64,000 bases of DNA from contig SUYH01000004.1 in assembly GCA_015060535.1 (NCBI GenBank), positions 124,001 through 188,000 of the forward strand. Reading direction: 5' to 3'. The DNA is from Prevotella sp. (GTDB taxonomy: Bacteria; Bacteroidota; Bacteroidia; Bacteroidales; Bacteroidaceae). The notes below the pieces were generated by a model. That model saw nothing but the letters and a program-made list of their open reading frames with translations, made no database searches and had not been told where the DNA came from. The first letter of the stretch is position 1, and each line of letters begins with the position of its first letter. Positions 43,024 through 53,453 of this stretch are shown piece after piece. Made by a program: the position numbers and the translations under genes.

Positions 43024-43038
43024 ATGGAATAATGATTT

Positions 43039-43710
43039 TTAACGTGTACGTTGATAAGTGATTTCGTAATAGCAGGGATAGACGCTGGACGACGCGTCGG
43101 CAGTGCCCTGTGAGTGGGGTACGATGAGTCGCACCTTGGCAACCTCCTCTTCAGTAGCAGAAGCGGGATCAGGACGTCCGATGTTGACGTAGTTCAAGGG
43201 AACGAGCCAGCCAGCGGGAACAGATGCTGAGCTATGGAACATATACATCATGCCCGAGACGAACGAAGCAGTGATGGTGGTTCCTGTACGATAACAGGTC
43301 ATCTTGTCAATATAGTCGGATACATTGTAGGTGATGTTATTACGCGTCAACCAGGCAACATCGTCGTTACGGATGAGGATGGAATCGGTCATGATATTCT
43401 TCTCGAGGAAACGGCAGAGCACGTTGACGGTCTTGTTCTCCTCCATCTTATCGCCACAGCCCTGACGGACAATCTGCATGTAGACGCCATTGCGGTCGAA
43501 GCGCACATACTGGTTCTTCGACACGTCGGTGGTGTTGTTCTGAGCCTTGAATTGGGCATCATCAATGACCTGAATACCTTCGCGAGCAATGAATCTGTCA
43601 ATGGCATCACGCTCGGCTTCCTTCTTGTCGGCATAGGTCTCGTAATTCTCACAACTGACATAGGTGAAAGCAACGAGCAACAGCACGACAGGATATAAAA
43701 ATTTCTTCAT
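43039..43710 (-). CDS. DUF4827 lipoprotein
   Basis: A 223-residue lipoprotein (lipobox FTYVSC, Cys20). It belongs to the DUF4827 family that lies beside glmM in Bacteroidales. The C-terminal part (VSGMMYMFHSSASVPAGWLV) resembles FKBP-type prolyl-isomerase folds, but I see no clear active-site set. It probably acts in the periplasm. TAATTTTG at 43748-43741 on the minus strand may be its promoter box. Confidence 0.82.
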   Translation of the reverse strand: MKKFLYPVVLLLVAFTYVSCENYETYADKKEAERDAIDRFIAREGIQVIDDAQFKAQNNTTDVSKNQYVRFDRNGVYMQIVRQGCGDKMEENKTVNVLCRFLEKNIMTDSILIRNDDVAWLTRNNITYNVSDYIDKMTCYRTGTTITASFVSGMMYMFHSSASVPAGWLVPLNYVNIGRPDPASATEEEVAKVRLIVPHSQGTADASSSVYPCYYEITYQRTR

Positions 43711-43780
43711 CTTTGAGTGTCAAAAAGTTTAATTCGGCCACAAAATTACAAATTATTCGGCAAATATCTGCAATATTAGA

Positions 43781-44815
43781 CTACTTTAACTTGTCCTCAA
43801 ACGCAATAAAGGCCTGATGGACGATATCGACAGCTTCGGACATTGAGCAATTGAGGCGTCCGCCAGAGGCATTCAAGTGGCCTCCACCGTTGAAGAAGCG
43901 GGCTGCCATCTCATTGCAGGGGAATTTGTCGACTGAGCGCAGCGACACCCATATGGTATGATCGCGCTCCGTATCTTCGCGCAAAGAGATGCTGAGCTTT
44001 AAGCCCTTGATTTGCAGGGGCATATTGACCAGTCCTTCAGCATCGCCCTTGATGAAGTGGAACTGGCGCAGATCGTCGCGATCAAGTGTGTAGTAGGCAG
44101 CATGGCGCTCAGCGTCAACCACCAGACGATTGCACAACACATGGCCCACGAGACGCAGACGGTGCTCGCTGTAGTTATGATAGACGTTGCGGTAGATCTT
44201 GTCCTTGTCGATGTGCTTGGTGAGCAGCTGGCTGATGATGAAGAAGATGTCGGGGTCGTTGGAATTGAAGGTGAAGCCTCCCGTATCGGTCATCATGCCA
44301 CAATAGATGGGAACGGCATAATGCTGGCCCAAACGGTCGAAGAGTCCCAGTTGCCAGATAACACGGAACACGAGTTCGCTAGCCGACGACATCTCAGGAT
44401 GAGAGATGCAGAGCACAGTATCTACCTCGGGACCGGGATGATGGTCTATGAGCACCTTCTTGGCAGGCGACGCACACAGCGCAGCAGCCATCTCGTCGGT
44501 GCGCGACGGGGTGTTGAAGTCGAGACAGATGACGAGGTCAGCTATCTTCAAGACGGTATCAACGTAGTCCTTGCGCTTGTCGTAGCGCACAATCTTCTCG
44601 GAGTTAGGCAACCAGTGCAGATAGTCGGGAAACTGGTCGGGAACAACCATCAACGGGTCCTTACCTAGCGTGCGTAAGGCCTCACCCATGCCCAGCATAG
44701 AGCCCATAGCGTCGCCATCAGGGTTCTGATGAACACAGAGCACGATGGAGTCGGCACCTTCGATGAGGGAGCGCAGCAAGCTGCACTCCCCCTCGCTTAA
44801 TATCGGATTGAGCAT
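43781..44815 (-). CDS. nrnA: DHH-family NrnA-like oligoribonuclease / PAP phosphatase
   Basis: A 344-residue manganese-dependent phosphoesterase. DHH motifs are intact: HQNPDGDAMGS (about 29-39), CLDFNTPSRTD, and DHHPGPEVD, followed by the DHHA1 domain with GGGHLNASGG near the end. NrnA degrades very short RNAs and pAp. It starts 8 bp after the nucleotidyltransferase gene, so the two are co-transcribed. Confidence 0.93.
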   Translation of the reverse strand: MLNPILSEGECSLLRSLIEGADSIVLCVHQNPDGDAMGSMLGMGEALRTLGKDPLMVVPDQFPDYLHWLPNSEKIVRYDKRKDYVDTVLKIADLVICLDFNTPSRTDEMAAALCASPAKKVLIDHHPGPEVDTVLCISHPEMSSASELVFRVIWQLGLFDRLGQHYAVPIYCGMMTDTGGFTFNSNDPDIFFIISQLLTKHIDKDKIYRNVYHNYSEHRLRLVGHVLCNRLVVDAERHAAYYTLDRDDLRQFHFIKGDAEGLVNMPLQIKGLKLSISLREDTERDHTIWVSLRSVDKFPCNEMAARFFNGGGHLNASGGRLNCSMSEAVDIVHQAFIAFEDKLK

Positions 44816-44823
44816 ATCGCGAC

Positions 44824-45735
44824 TTAGAAGAGCTTGTTAGGATAAACGCCCTCGTCGACGAGTTTCTGAATACGATTTACGGTGTCCTCACGATCGGCAG
44901 CGTAGGTCACACCAAACCACTTAGAGGTGGTATCGAGCACCTCGCAGGTAGCCGTGCCGTCGTTGATGAGTTTGTTGACCATCAAGGGGATAAAGAACTC
45001 AGCCTTCAGGTTCTCCATGTTCTTAGGATCGCTGAGGAACTCCTTGAAATAAGCCTCGCTGTACTCGAAATAGTCGGGAGTGAAGCCCCACACATTCATG
45101 GAGACAGGGGCATTCTCGTCGAGAGCCTGCCACTCGCCCTGCTCGTCCTTATACTTGATGGTGCCGTCGATGCGCATAATCTCAGTGCGCTCAACAACAT
45201 CGGTCAGGTGACGCTTGTCATTATAAGTGCAGACGCCACGCGCCACGCTGCCATTCTCTGAGAGTGTGTTGCAAACGCGGAAGCCGACCATAGCATACTT
45301 GTTCTTAGCACCCTCAGGCAGATTAGAGAGGAACTTGCCAATCTGCATGAAGCAGTCGCGACCGTAGAAGTCGTCGCAGTTGATGACACAGAAAGGCTCC
45401 TTGATGACATCCTTGCCCATCAGCACAGCATGGTTGGTACCCCAAGGTTTCTGACGACCTTCGGGAACGCTGAAACCTGCGGGCAGTGCGTCGAGCGCCT
45501 GGAAGCAGAGCTCACACTTCACCTTACCCTCGTACTTGGCCAGGATCTGGGTGCGGAACTGCTCCTCGAAGTCCTTGCGGATCACCCATACAATCTTACC
45601 AAAACCTGCCTGAATGGCATCGTAAATACTATAGTCCATGATGGTCTCGCCATTAGGGCCCAGACCGTCGAGCTGCTTCAGGCCACCATATCGGCTACCC
45701 ATGCCAGCTGCTAAAAGAAACAAAGTCGGTTTCAT
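44824..45735 (-). CDS. Sugar-phosphate nucleotidyltransferase
   Basis: A 303-residue cytosolic enzyme with the nucleotidyltransferase signature LLAAGMGSRYGGLKQLDGLG (about 8-27), in which the GxGxR and Lys residues bind the NTP. Further family motifs are the metal-binding INCDDFYGRD and an insert with VVERTEIM. It makes an NDP-sugar from NTP and a sugar 1-phosphate, but the sugar is not evident. It is followed by nrnA. Confidence 0.88.
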   Translation of the reverse strand: MKPTLFLLAAGMGSRYGGLKQLDGLGPNGETIMDYSIYDAIQAGFGKIVWVIRKDFEEQFRTQILAKYEGKVKCELCFQALDALPAGFSVPEGRQKPWGTNHAVLMGKDVIKEPFCVINCDDFYGRDCFMQIGKFLSNLPEGAKNKYAMVGFRVCNTLSENGSVARGVCTYNDKRHLTDVVERTEIMRIDGTIKYKDEQGEWQALDENAPVSMNVWGFTPDYFEYSEAYFKEFLSDPKNMENLKAEFFIPLMVNKLINDGTATCEVLDTTSKWFGVTYAADREDTVNRIQKLVDEGVYPNKLF

Positions 45736-45829
45736 TGAATATTAATCTATTTAGTAAATAATGATCATTAACTGTCTGCAAAAGTACGAAAAAATTCTCA
45801 GCAAAAAGCGATTTTACCACTCTTTAACC

Positions 45830-48148
45830 TTAGAAAGGATAACCAATGGCGAAATGAAGCGTCTGACAGTCCTTGAAACTGTCGATATTGAAGAAGCCCG
45901 ACTTGCCCGTATCGTAAGGCATGTGGAGTCCTATACCCCAGTCGAGACGCAGGATGAGGAAGTCGAGGTCGTAGCGAATACCGACGCCCGTACCTACTGC
46001 CATCTCGCGCAACATATCCTTCATACGGAACTGGCCGTAGGCTCTACCGGAAGTGTTCCACACATTACCCGCATCGAGGAACAGGGCGCCATGCAGACTG
46101 CCAAAGAGTCGCTGACGCAGCTCAAGGTTGCCCAAGAGCTTCATATTACCATTGCGCAACAGGTAGTCGGTGGCACGATCGCCAAACGATTCTACATCAC
46201 CAGGACCGACTCCACGCACGGAGAAAGCTCGGATGGAGTTGGCGCCTCCCACATAGAAGAGCTCGCTGTTGGGAGCGTAGGTGGAGTTGCCGAAACACCA
46301 GATATAGCCGCCATTGAGATGAGCGACGAGTCGTGTAGAGCTGTTAAGTGTCCACGTCTTGGTGAAGTCGGTCTCGAGCTTCACAAACTGCGAATAGGGA
46401 TTCTTAAAGAGTTTCTTATCCTTGTCGTTCCAGCTGTCGCCCTTAATCATATAACCCAGCGATACGACGTTGCCCGACTCAGCAATGGTCGTCTCCCAGC
46501 GAATGGGGTGACGCAGCGTGGATTGCGACGTGTAGGTATAGGTGTAGCGCATCTCAGGGATGAAGTAGTCTTGCATGGTGGCCAGCAGATAAGGATTATT
46601 CAGGACCAGCTCGGCATACTTGTCGGTATGACTATTCATGAACTGATACTTCACCGTCAGTGGCGAGAACTCATGACGACTCTGTGCGGTAGGTTGCCAG
46701 CGGTAGGTCCATTCGCCACTCACCACATGCATCTTGTAATAGTCGGGACGATGGATGATATTAGTCGAAATCTTAGCCAGTGTGGTAGGAGTAGTATAGA
46801 AACGGCGACGACGGATGATGCGCCCTTGCTTGTCGCGACGGATGCGGTTGCCCCCCACAAAAGGTGCTATGATACGTGGGAACTCGATAGAGGCATCGGC
46901 ACCATACTCGTAATTGTTCATCGCCGAACCGCCACTGGTAGACCACTCGTAGGAGCCATGCAGATTGATGTCTATCTTCTCGCCACCACGGAAGGCATTG
47001 CGACGAGTGACGCCCGTCTTCAGCTCAGGACCCATACGTCCTATGGTACGGGCATTGAAATTGGTCTCGACATAGAAGTCCCAGGGTTTGTCGAAAGTGC
47101 AGTTGAGCGTCAGGTCGAGGGTATCGCAAGTGGCGGTAGTATCACGTGGTGTAAACTGGAAATCGGTCATCGAGAACAGGCCCATAGCATTGATCTTGCT
47201 GACGGACTCCACATAATCTGAATAGCTGTACATCTGACGGGGGCGCAGCTTGATATCAGCCATGAGGACACGAGGACGGATAGGTGGTTTCTTACCTGCA
47301 AAGCGGACAGTGAAGAAGCGACCTACGAACGAGTCGGTGGGCTGCTCCATAAAGGTCTTCTTCATATTGATATTGACACGTCCGATGTACCACTGATGCT
47401 GAGCAGCCACAGGCACGTCCTTAGCCAGTTGGAAGCGCAGCTGGGCCTTGCCGTCGACGACAAAAGTGTCAGCCAAATAGGAGGCGTAGTCGGGCTGGTA
47501 ATAGTAGTAACCATTGTTGCGCAACAGCGTGCTGATACGATTGCGCTCGGCATCGAGTTTAGCAACCTCAAAGGGATCGCCCTTGTGAATCAGCGCCTCA
47601 GGCTGGGTACTTTTGATCAAACTGTCAGCATGAGCGGGGAATCCGAAATAGCCGACGCTGTCGAGACGATAGAGACGGCCAGGGGTGACGGTATAGCCTA
47701 TCTTGGCCGTCTTGGGATTCTTCTGCTGGACGACATCATACGACACACGTCCGTTGAAATAGCCATGATTGCGGAGAACCGACTGGGCCACCTGAGCACG
47801 CAGCTGGGGATTGACCCACGACATGAGGACAGGCTGTTTGCCAAAGCTCTTGAGCATCCACTTGCCAAAACCCGACTCAGAGCCTTGATAGTGGTTCCAC
47901 ACGCTGACACCAAACGAGAAGGGCAAACGATGATAGGAGCTGCCGAAGATGGCACCATTGGGCGCAGTAGCCAGCGCTGCCTCGACCTCAGTCTGGGCTG
48001 ACGTGAAGTTGGAGTCGTTGTCCTGATGGTCATAGGCTATCTTGGTCAGTCCCGTAAAGAGCTGGTCGCCCTCTGGGATATTCTTCGTCATTGAGCATGA
48101 CACCAAGAGGAGCACGCTGAGCGATATGATGATGCTATTTCGTTTCAT
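45830..48148 (-). CDS. BamA/TamA-family outer-membrane protein
   Basis: A 772-residue Omp85-type protein. It begins with a lipoprotein signal (VSCSMTKNIPEGD), then POTRA-like domains (about 30-350) and a C-terminal beta-barrel (about 380-772) with VGGANSIRAFSVRGVGPGD, the conserved Omp85 loop, and a last strand ending HFAIGYPF. It overlaps the TamB-like gene by 14 bp. The pair should act like TamA-TamB in outer-membrane biogenesis or lipid movement between membranes. Confidence 0.93.
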   Translation of the reverse strand: MKRNSIIISLSVLLLVSCSMTKNIPEGDQLFTGLTKIAYDHQDNDSNFTSAQTEVEAALATAPNGAIFGSSYHRLPFSFGVSVWNHYQGSESGFGKWMLKSFGKQPVLMSWVNPQLRAQVAQSVLRNHGYFNGRVSYDVVQQKNPKTAKIGYTVTPGRLYRLDSVGYFGFPAHADSLIKSTQPEALIHKGDPFEVAKLDAERNRISTLLRNNGYYYYQPDYASYLADTFVVDGKAQLRFQLAKDVPVAAQHQWYIGRVNINMKKTFMEQPTDSFVGRFFTVRFAGKKPPIRPRVLMADIKLRPRQMYSYSDYVESVSKINAMGLFSMTDFQFTPRDTTATCDTLDLTLNCTFDKPWDFYVETNFNARTIGRMGPELKTGVTRRNAFRGGEKIDINLHGSYEWSTSGGSAMNNYEYGADASIEFPRIIAPFVGGNRIRRDKQGRIIRRRRFYTTPTTLAKISTNIIHRPDYYKMHVVSGEWTYRWQPTAQSRHEFSPLTVKYQFMNSHTDKYAELVLNNPYLLATMQDYFIPEMRYTYTYTSQSTLRHPIRWETTIAESGNVVSLGYMIKGDSWNDKDKKLFKNPYSQFVKLETDFTKTWTLNSSTRLVAHLNGGYIWCFGNSTYAPNSELFYVGGANSIRAFSVRGVGPGDVESFGDRATDYLLRNGNMKLLGNLELRQRLFGSLHGALFLDAGNVWNTSGRAYGQFRMKDMLREMAVGTGVGIRYDLDFLILRLDWGIGLHMPYDTGKSGFFNIDSFKDCQTLHFAIGYPF

Positions 48149-51100
48149 TTTGCGGTTTCGTTTTTAGAGTGTCGGTAGGAACGGGCTGTGTGGTGGTCTG
48201 AGGCCTACGCATAACAGGCTTCTGGTCCTTGAAGCGGAAGATGTCCCAGAACGACTGTAGCGAGCGACGCCAGATGAAGCCACCGCCATATTTCTGAGAA
48301 TATCCGTCAAGCCAGTCGTAGGCGTTGTTCTGGAAGAAGAGCGTCAGGTACTTGTTGGCCGTATCGTCCAAGCGATATTCCAATGAGACATTGTCGAAGA
48401 ACGAGTTGTTACGCTGTTGCAGTTCAGCACCCGACGACACCTTACCACCAACGGCCACCTTCAGACGGTTGTTCAGGAAACGCTTGGCAAACTTGAACGA
48501 ATAGTCGGTATGGCTGGAACCTTGGGCATCGATGGTGTTGTCCATACCAAACGAGAGGTCGACGGTGCGCAGGGCATTACCCGTGATGTGGTTGATCTCG
48601 GAGTTGAGGAACGAGCTGAGGGCGGAGTTCATCGAGAAGGCATTGGTATTACCGCTGTCCAGATACATACCCGTAGTGAGCATGGAGACGGCCAGCTTGC
48701 CTCGCTGCTCGGCTCCCATCGACTGCAACTCGCTGTGCAGCTGCATGTCCTCTGGGGCATCGAGCGTGAACTGAAGACCCATATCGTTGAGCGTCTTGGT
48801 GATCACGACACCACAGTCGAAGTCGACGCTACGCCCTACTCCATTGGTATTCGAGACGCTAGCCTTGGTGCGCTCCGTAGCGGTGATGTTCAGCGTGGGG
48901 TTCATGGGGTCGCCCGTAAACTCGATATATGAGCCGTTCTGAATGGTGAACGTCTTCAGCGGAATGACGGGCAGCGAGTATTTCATTTCACCGTTCGACA
49001 AGGTATAACGTCCCGTCAACTGGAGATTGTCTGCTGGCGTATAGCGCATACGCAACGAACCTCCTCCCATCAGGTCGATGTAGTTGGAGTGGTCGGCGTT
49101 GAGGTAAGCCATCACATGGGCGCCCTTCGACACCTCGAGGGTCATATCCATCGTGAATCCGTTGAGTGGCGGACGCTCGACGACAATCTTCGTGGTGTCG
49201 CTGAAGTCCGTAAACTTAACCAGATTGTCCAACTGATTGTCGGTGGTCAGGGGTGAGTCGCGCAGCACATAGCTCATATCAGTAGTACCTAACACCTCCA
49301 GACGGCCGCGCATATTCAGATTGTCAAGCGAGCCACGCATGGAGGCAAACATATTAACGAAGGCCTTGCCATAAGCCACGCTCTTGGGATTCTCCTTGGC
49401 GTTGATGACCTGGAAATTACGGGTTCCCAGCCTCATATTGACCATCACCTTATCAAGGTTGGAGAAGTCGACCTCGCCCTTGATGTTCAGCGGGTTCTCA
49501 TTATACGAATACAGGGTGAAGTTCTCTAATAGCAGTTTCGAGTCGACGATGCGCACAGGGTCATTGTCGCAGCGTAGCGAGACACCATAGGGCACGCTCT
49601 CCACATACGTCGAATCGAGCAGTATCTCACCGTTCACAACAGGTCTGGAGACGGGGCCCTTCACACTCAGCTCACCCTCACCGTATCCTTGTAAGCCAAC
49701 CACCTGGTCGGTCACAAAACCATTGGCAATAGACAGTGGGAAGTGTTGAAGTCGCAGTGCAGCGTCAAGCGAGCCTACACCTTTATTATAATAAGTACCC
49801 GAAAGCAGGGCTACCTCTGCCTCGTCTTTCATCAGACGGGCTTCTACAGCATGGGCGGAGTCGCTCTTCTGCAGATAGATCATTTCAGTGCTGACATTAC
49901 CTATCGGACAATGCTCGTAGGTCATGTCGCTGACAGCCATATCGCTGGCGACGGAGAGATGGCCAGCCGCATCTTGTATGACGTGATAGTCGCCTTCCAT
50001 CATACCCGACATACGGGGCACGAAGGGAAGAACGGAGGTGATTTCAGCGAGATTGAACTTATTCAGACTGAGGGTGATATCCTGCAGATTGGTGGGATCG
50101 GTCTCTTCGGAGTAGATCTGCACACCCATACCGTCAGCGGCCTTCAGATTGACATGGGCGCGTACCTTATTGTTCTTGCCCAGGAAGAGGTAGTTGTCGG
50201 CATTCAGGTTGAACTCCTTGTAACCCAGTGTAGGACGCTCAGGAACGAGGTGGAAGTTGAGTCCGCTATCGAGCATCTCAACCTTTGAACCAATGCGGGC
50301 TCCCAGCTTATTGTCAGCATCGAAATAACGCACGCCAAAGGTAGCACCACGCTCCTGGAAGAGTCCGTCGAACAGGGCATTGAAGACGAAGCGGGGATTG
50401 CGCTTGTTGTTGCGTATCTGACCACCAAAGGAGAGATGCTCCTTGCGCTGGGTAAGTCGGAAATTGATGGTATCAAGAAGCACGTCGCTGACGCTGAGCG
50501 AGTGGACATAACCAGTACCATTGATACCCGTCGCAGGCGATGTGTTCATATCGAAGAGCAGCTGTTTGAAGTTGACATCCTGACTTTTCAAAATGGTCAC
50601 CAGCGGGTTGTCACGCTGACTCTCCACATGCAGCTTCATCGTAGGCAACAGTCGGCGCAGGGCCGTCTGGTTGATGATTTTCTTGTCGTACTGGGCATTA
50701 GCACTATCGGCGAGCATGCTAATCTGCTTCAGCAGGTGTTCATAATTACCGCTGGCATCTAGCTTGACGATGAAGTCGCCACTTTGGGCGCGTACCAGTG
50801 TAGTATCAGTAGAGGTATTGATGTGCAGTCCGACAAACTCGGAGTTGAGGGCTTTGACGGAGTCGCGAACGCTGATGTCGCTGATGAGTCCGCTGACGTA
50901 ATGCGTCAACTTCATATCGGAAGTGACGTCGACATGGCCACAAAGTCCGATGGACAGGGGCTTCTCGACGAGCTGCATCTTATAGACATCGATGTGGTCA
51001 ACATCAGCAGTAATCGTGGCGTTGAGCTTCTTCGTATTCAACAGGGCATCGACGTCGATCTTGCCATTAATCAGTGCGTTACGACTGTCGACATGAGCCA

Positions 51101-52763
51101 GCGCATGACCATTATGCACGTCAGCCTGTACAGCCATCTGGGTGAAATTCCAACGGCCATAGCGCAACTGGTGCACATGGGCATCGGCCATCAGACGGGT
51201 ACGGGGCGAGAGGAAGTCGGTACCCTGCCCTTTCACATTGACATCGGCCGTAACGGTATAGATGGAGTCGCGAGGCATGAAGTGATGGACGTTCAGCTGG
51301 TCGACATTCAACTTCGCCTCATAGCGCATGGCATCAGCATTAAACTGGCCACGCAGCTTCACCGTACCCTTGCCCTCATGGGCAGTCACATCGGCAGAAT
51401 AGTTGGCACCATCGGCCTTCACACGCCCAGCAGCTGTCATCCCATTAGGCAAGCGATAGTTGCGCTGCATGTTGCGAGGCAACATGGCAGTGATGAAACT
51501 CATATTTTGTGCTTTGGCCTGGAACTGCACATCAGCACGCAACTGCTGCGGACGGTCCAAGTTGGCGACAAAGCCGGTAGCATTAGCTTGGAAAGCGGAA
51601 GGTAGCGAGACATCGAGGTCGGAGAACTCCATATACTGCATGTTGCCCTTCAGCTGACCATTGAGCATCAGGGGCTCGTTGGGCCACTGGTCGCGAAAAC
51701 CTTGTGGCATCGCGCTCAGGAAGGTCATGAGGTCTTGCTTGCCCACCATTGCCCTCAGGCGCAGCTGCATCTGACCGGGATTGATGGAATCGGTCAGCGA
51801 CAAAGGCATATCCAGCTCGACGTCGATGTCGGACTCAGGAGTCTTCAGGTGGAACCGAGGCAGACGGATGGAACCATTCTCCATCGTCAGCGGACCTGTC
51901 AGGTCAGTGACCTGCAAGCCACTCTTCTCGCGAAGGGCTACCGTCCGCATGTGCAGACGGAGCGTGGGGTCGTGGTAGTAGATGGAGTCGATACCGATAT
52001 TGATATTCGACAGGTCGATATGGTTATAATCGAAACCCTCAATGCGGGGTTGGAAATTCTGGTCATACTGCAAGGCACCATTCACCCAGTCGACACTGGC
52101 TACGGTATAGGTCTGCTGTTCCAGATCAATCATCGCCTCCTGAGCGGTAAGCGTACCCACATGGGCTCGGACACTCATCGTATCGCCTGGCATGTGGAGC
52201 GTGATGTCTGAGCGCTTGATCTTCGCTTCGTCGACATGTATCTTCCAACGGTTCTCTGACGTGGTGGTGTCTTCAGGCACGGAATCGTTCAGGGCGATGT
52301 CTAACAGAGCGTCCTCCAGACGGGCTCCATTGACCTCGACAGTCTCCTTGCTCAGGTCTATGCCATCGCTCTTGACGAAGAGGCGTCCGAATTTACCTTT
52401 TACCTGAGCGGCATCCACGAAACCGTTGGTATTCAGGCTGGTATTTACAATCTCCAGTTGATTGATAACCACCTTGCTGCCGAACAAAGGAAGGAGTTGA
52501 ATATCAACTACTGCACGCTCTACATCAGCTATTGTGTCGGGCTGGTGAATGACCTTCACGTCCTCTACCGACAGGTCTAAGGGGAACGCCATCCGGACAT
52601 GTCCGACGGTTATCTGCATACCCGTCTCCTCAGAGGCATAGGCTGCCACTTTATCAACGAGCAAATTCTGAACAGGGGGCAGATAGAGCAACACGGCCAG
52701 TACTACGAAAAGCAGCACTGGGCTCAGCAGAATGCCTAATATCCACCAGAAGATTTTCTTCAT
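48135..52763 (-). CDS. TamB-like translocation/assembly module protein
   Basis: A 1542-residue protein with one N-terminal membrane helix (ILGILLSPVLLFVVLAVLLY) and a long repetitive beta-rich body that should form the hollow AsmA/VPS13-like groove spanning the periplasm. The TamB (DUF490) domain lies at about 1080-1450 (PADNLQLTGRYTLSNGEMKY, GDPMNPTLNITATERT). The C-terminus is a short Pro/Thr/Lys-rich tail. It overlaps both neighbours, the pseudouridine synthase by 4 bp and TamA by 14 bp. Confidence 0.93.
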   Translation of the reverse strand: MKKIFWWILGILLSPVLLFVVLAVLLYLPPVQNLLVDKVAAYASEETGMQITVGHVRMAFPLDLSVEDVKVIHQPDTIADVERAVVDIQLLPLFGSKVVINQLEIVNTSLNTNGFVDAAQVKGKFGRLFVKSDGIDLSKETVEVNGARLEDALLDIALNDSVPEDTTTSENRWKIHVDEAKIKRSDITLHMPGDTMSVRAHVGTLTAQEAMIDLEQQTYTVASVDWVNGALQYDQNFQPRIEGFDYNHIDLSNINIGIDSIYYHDPTLRLHMRTVALREKSGLQVTDLTGPLTMENGSIRLPRFHLKTPESDIDVELDMPLSLTDSINPGQMQLRLRAMVGKQDLMTFLSAMPQGFRDQWPNEPLMLNGQLKGNMQYMEFSDLDVSLPSAFQANATGFVANLDRPQQLRADVQFQAKAQNMSFITAMLPRNMQRNYRLPNGMTAAGRVKADGANYSADVTAHEGKGTVKLRGQFNADAMRYEAKLNVDQLNVHHFMPRDSIYTVTADVNVKGQGTDFLSPRTRLMADAHVHQLRYGRWNFTQMAVQADVHNGHALAHVDSRNALINGKIDVDALLNTKKLNATITADVDHIDVYKMQLVEKPLSIGLCGHVDVTSDMKLTHYVSGLISDISVRDSVKALNSEFVGLHINTSTDTTLVRAQSGDFIVKLDASGNYEHLLKQISMLADSANAQYDKKIINQTALRRLLPTMKLHVESQRDNPLVTILKSQDVNFKQLLFDMNTSPATGINGTGYVHSLSVSDVLLDTINFRLTQRKEHLSFGGQIRNNKRNPRFVFNALFDGLFQERGATFGVRYFDADNKLGARIGSKVEMLDSGLNFHLVPERPTLGYKEFNLNADNYLFLGKNNKVRAHVNLKAADGMGVQIYSEETDPTNLQDITLSLNKFNLAEITSVLPFVPRMSGMMEGDYHVIQDAAGHLSVASDMAVSDMTYEHCPIGNVSTEMIYLQKSDSAHAVEARLMKDEAEVALLSGTYYNKGVGSLDAALRLQHFPLSIANGFVTDQVVGLQGYGEGELSVKGPVSRPVVNGEILLDSTYVESVPYGVSLRCDNDPVRIVDSKLLLENFTLYSYNENPLNIKGEVDFSNLDKVMVNMRLGTRNFQVINAKENPKSVAYGKAFVNMFASMRGSLDNLNMRGRLEVLGTTDMSYVLRDSPLTTDNQLDNLVKFTDFSDTTKIVVERPPLNGFTMDMTLEVSKGAHVMAYLNADHSNYIDLMGGGSLRMRYTPADNLQLTGRYTLSNGEMKYSLPVIPLKTFTIQNGSYIEFTGDPMNPTLNITATERTKASVSNTNGVGRSVDFDCGVVITKTLNDMGLQFTLDAPEDMQLHSELQSMGAEQRGKLAVSMLTTGMYLDSGNTNAFSMNSALSSFLNSEINHITGNALRTVDLSFGMDNTIDAQGSSHTDYSFKFAKRFLNNRLKVAVGGKVSSGAELQQRNNSFFDNVSLEYRLDDTANKYLTLFFQNNAYDWLDGYSQKYGGGFIWRRSLQSFWDIFRFKDQKPVMRRPQTTTQPVPTDTLKTKPQNETK

Positions 52764-53449
52764 ATCCCTGTCATTTTAAACGTATGCCACAAGGGGTCGG
52801 CAGGCAGTGGCGACTCCACTATGATGTGCTCTTTTGATACAGGATGCACAAAGTCTATCTTGCGAGCCAGCAGCGAGATACTGCCATCAGGATTGCTACG
52901 CTTGGCACCGTATTTCAAGTCACCTTTAATAGGGAATCCTATCGTTGACAACTGGCAGCGAATCTGGTGATGGCGGCCAGTCATCAGGTTTACCTCCAAC
53001 AAGCTGTAGCGTTCCGACTGTCCTATCAGCCGATACTCCAGTTTGGCCAGTTTGCTATTAGGCACCTCGTGGTCGTAAGCATAGCTTTTGTTCTGCTTCT
53101 CATTACGAAGTAGCCAATGCTCAACGGTAGTAAACGTATCACTATTCGCTGTTCTCTCCACTTTATTCACTATTGCCCAGTAGGTCTTATGCACCTCGCC
53201 GTTACGAAACATATTGTTCAGTCGCGACAACGCTTTCGAAGTACGGGCGAAGACAACAAGGCCAGCCACAGGACGGTCCAGACGGTGCACAACGCCCAGA
53301 AAAACGGCTCCGGGCTTCGCGTACCTTTCTTTAATATAGTCTTTGACCAACTCAGAAAGGGGGCGATCGCCAGTCTTATCTCCCTGTACGATCTCCCCAC
53401 TCTTCTTGTTGGCTATGATAATATGGTTGTCTTCGTAGACGACTTCCAT
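52760..53449 (-). CDS. RluA-family pseudouridine synthase
   Basis: A 229-residue RNA-modifying enzyme without an S4 domain. The catalytic Asp is in VHRLDRPVAGLVVFART (about 54-70). LMTGRHHQIRCQLSTIGFPI (about 155-174) is the second family motif, followed by GDLKYGA. It converts uridine to pseudouridine in rRNA or tRNA; the exact site cannot be assigned. It lies 4 bp after fabG and overlaps the TamB-like gene. Confidence 0.93.
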   Translation of the reverse strand: MEVVYEDNHIIIANKKSGEIVQGDKTGDRPLSELVKDYIKERYAKPGAVFLGVVHRLDRPVAGLVVFARTSKALSRLNNMFRNGEVHKTYWAIVNKVERTANSDTFTTVEHWLLRNEKQNKSYAYDHEVPNSKLAKLEYRLIGQSERYSLLEVNLMTGRHHQIRCQLSTIGFPIKGDLKYGAKRSNPDGSISLLARKIDFVHPVSKEHIIVESPLPADPLWHTFKMTGI

Positions 53450-53453
53450 AACC

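Noticed and set aside
45761..47221. 486-residue plus-strand ORF
   Set aside because: Entirely antisense to the TamA-like barrel gene, whose frame has a clear Omp85 signature.
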